Shown one piece after another: positions 63,642 to 64,000 of a stretch of DNA of 64,000 nucleotides. The stretch covers positions 62,001 to 126,000 of the forward strand of contig NW_027476416.1 of assembly GCF_051020955.1 (NCBI RefSeq). Reading direction: 5' to 3'. Source of the stretch: Megalopta genalis (lineage: Eukaryota; Arthropoda; Insecta; Hymenoptera; Halictidae). A model generated the notes under the pieces. It worked only from the letters and a program-made list of their open reading frames with translations. It ran no database searches and had not been told where the DNA came from. The translations under genes and the position numbers were made by a program. Every line of letters starts with the position of its first letter. Positions within the stretch are counted from its first letter, which is position 1.

Positions 63642-64000
63642 AGTTTTTGAAGCTAAATCATTTGTTTCGCATGGATTTGAAGCTAAGCCGTGTACTTCGA
63701 ATTGATTTGAAGGTAAATCATGCGTTGCCCATGGATTTGAAGCTAAACCTTCTACATCGCATTGATTTGCAGCTGAATCATTTGTTTCGCATGGATTTGA
63801 AGCTAAGCCTTCTACTTTGCATTGAATTGAAGCTAAATCATGTGTTTCGCATGGATTTGAAGCTAACTCATTTGACTCTCCTGCATTTGAAGCTATGTCA
63901 CTTATATCGCAAGTATCTGAAGCAAAATCATTGGCTTCGCGTGGATTTGAAGCTAAACCTTCTACATCACACTGATTTGCTGCTAAATCATTTGTTTCGC

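Larger units (their letters stand above)
1..64000. repeat. Satellite array of 30-bp units filling the whole window
   Basis: Every line of the window resolves into 30-bp units joined head to tail. Each begins at or near a conserved TTTGAAGCT core followed by a variable ten-base tag and a second anchor such as TTTCGCATGGA. Five tag types recur: AAATCATGTG (A), AACTCGTTTG (B), ATATCACTTA (C), AAATCATTTG (D) and AAGCCTTCTA or AAACCTTCTA (E), most often in the order A-B-C-D-E. Single-base substitutions are frequent; most units are exactly 30 bp, with scattered 29- and 31-bp variants. I saw no inverted segment and no stretch over about 100 bp that is not repeat, so no gene-bearing gap exists. The array is cut by both window ends, so its full length is unknown. 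Its organisation is typical of eukaryotic satellite DNA; the specific family is not one I recognise. Confidence 0.97.

Noticed and set aside
1..64000. CRISPR array (regular 30-bp repeats)
   Set aside because: There are no unique spacers between identical repeats; the variable parts are themselves a few recurring types, units abut directly, and there are no cas genes.
1..64000. Dozens of open stretches of 60-314 codons as real genes
   Set aside because: They are stop-free readings of a 30-bp repeat on both strands, overlap one another, cross frames at indels, and have no gene-like starts, domains or spacing.
1..64000. Telomeric repeat or rDNA spacer
   Set aside because: The unit is not a G-rich 5-8 bp telomeric motif, and no rRNA-like or promoter-like sequence is interspersed.
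1..64000. Integron cassette array with attC sites
   Set aside because: No inverted-repeat attC structures and no cassette genes are visible; all units are direct repeats.
1..64000. Artificial or simulated low-complexity sequence
   Set aside because: Nested duplications with shared private variants, unit-sized indels and different divergence levels look like natural satellite evolution; assembly collapse or expansion of near-identical blocks cannot be excluded from the sequence alone.

Overview
The whole 64 kb window is one uninterrupted, head-to-tail tandem-repeat array. I found no convincing gene, RNA gene, mobile element, promoter or unique-sequence island. The basic unit is 30 bp (about 33% GC in the consensus), recognisable by the nearly invariant core TTTGAAGCT and a second anchor, TTTCGCATGGA or a variant of it. 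All units I inspected lie in the same orientation, and the array runs off both ends of the window. This is the architecture of eukaryotic satellite DNA (centromeric, pericentromeric, subtelomeric or a heterochromatic block), not of a bacterial or viral replicon. I do not recognise the family and cannot name the organism.

The 30-mers fall into five main types, named here by the ten bases after the core: A (AAATCATGTG), B (AACTCGTTTG), C (ATATCACTTA), D (AAATCATTTG) and E (AAGCCTTCTA or AAACCTTCTA). Their usual order A-B-C-D-E makes a 150-bp higher-order repeat (HOR). Local departures include 90-bp B-C-D arrays (30,801-31,160; 8,824-9,003), 60-bp A-E dimers (17,329-17,508) and a 210-bp seven-unit repeat (31,821-32,240). 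Above this level is a patchwork of segmental duplications of 0.2-2.1 kb. The left 6.4 kb is built from repeated copies of the same 0.5-1.6 kb blocks. The centre and right of the 32-54 kb region are a mosaic of blocks up to about 2.07 kb in two or three copies. The 55.9-63.6 kb region carries stepwise tandem duplications with offsets of 1,773 and 1,830 bp. Some copies lie far apart (17.7 and 56.6 kb; 26.2 and 44.5 kb). E-unit subtypes are unevenly distributed, suggesting separate domains of homogenisation.

Because 30 is a multiple of 3, the consensus is free of stops in one plus frame (decapeptides of the type LKLNHVFRMD) and one minus frame (type LASNPCETHD). This yields many open stretches of 60-314 codons. 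They are best read as by-products of the repeat: frame-breaking one-base indels have been copied along with the blocks, open stretches cross between frames, and nothing resembles a gene start, end or domain. The acidic, Asn/Ser/Thr/Cys-containing minus-strand peptide shows conservative variation, so an origin from, or a spliced relationship to, a repetitive protein gene is a weak alternative. All block boundaries were read by eye and should be taken as accurate to about one 30-bp unit.
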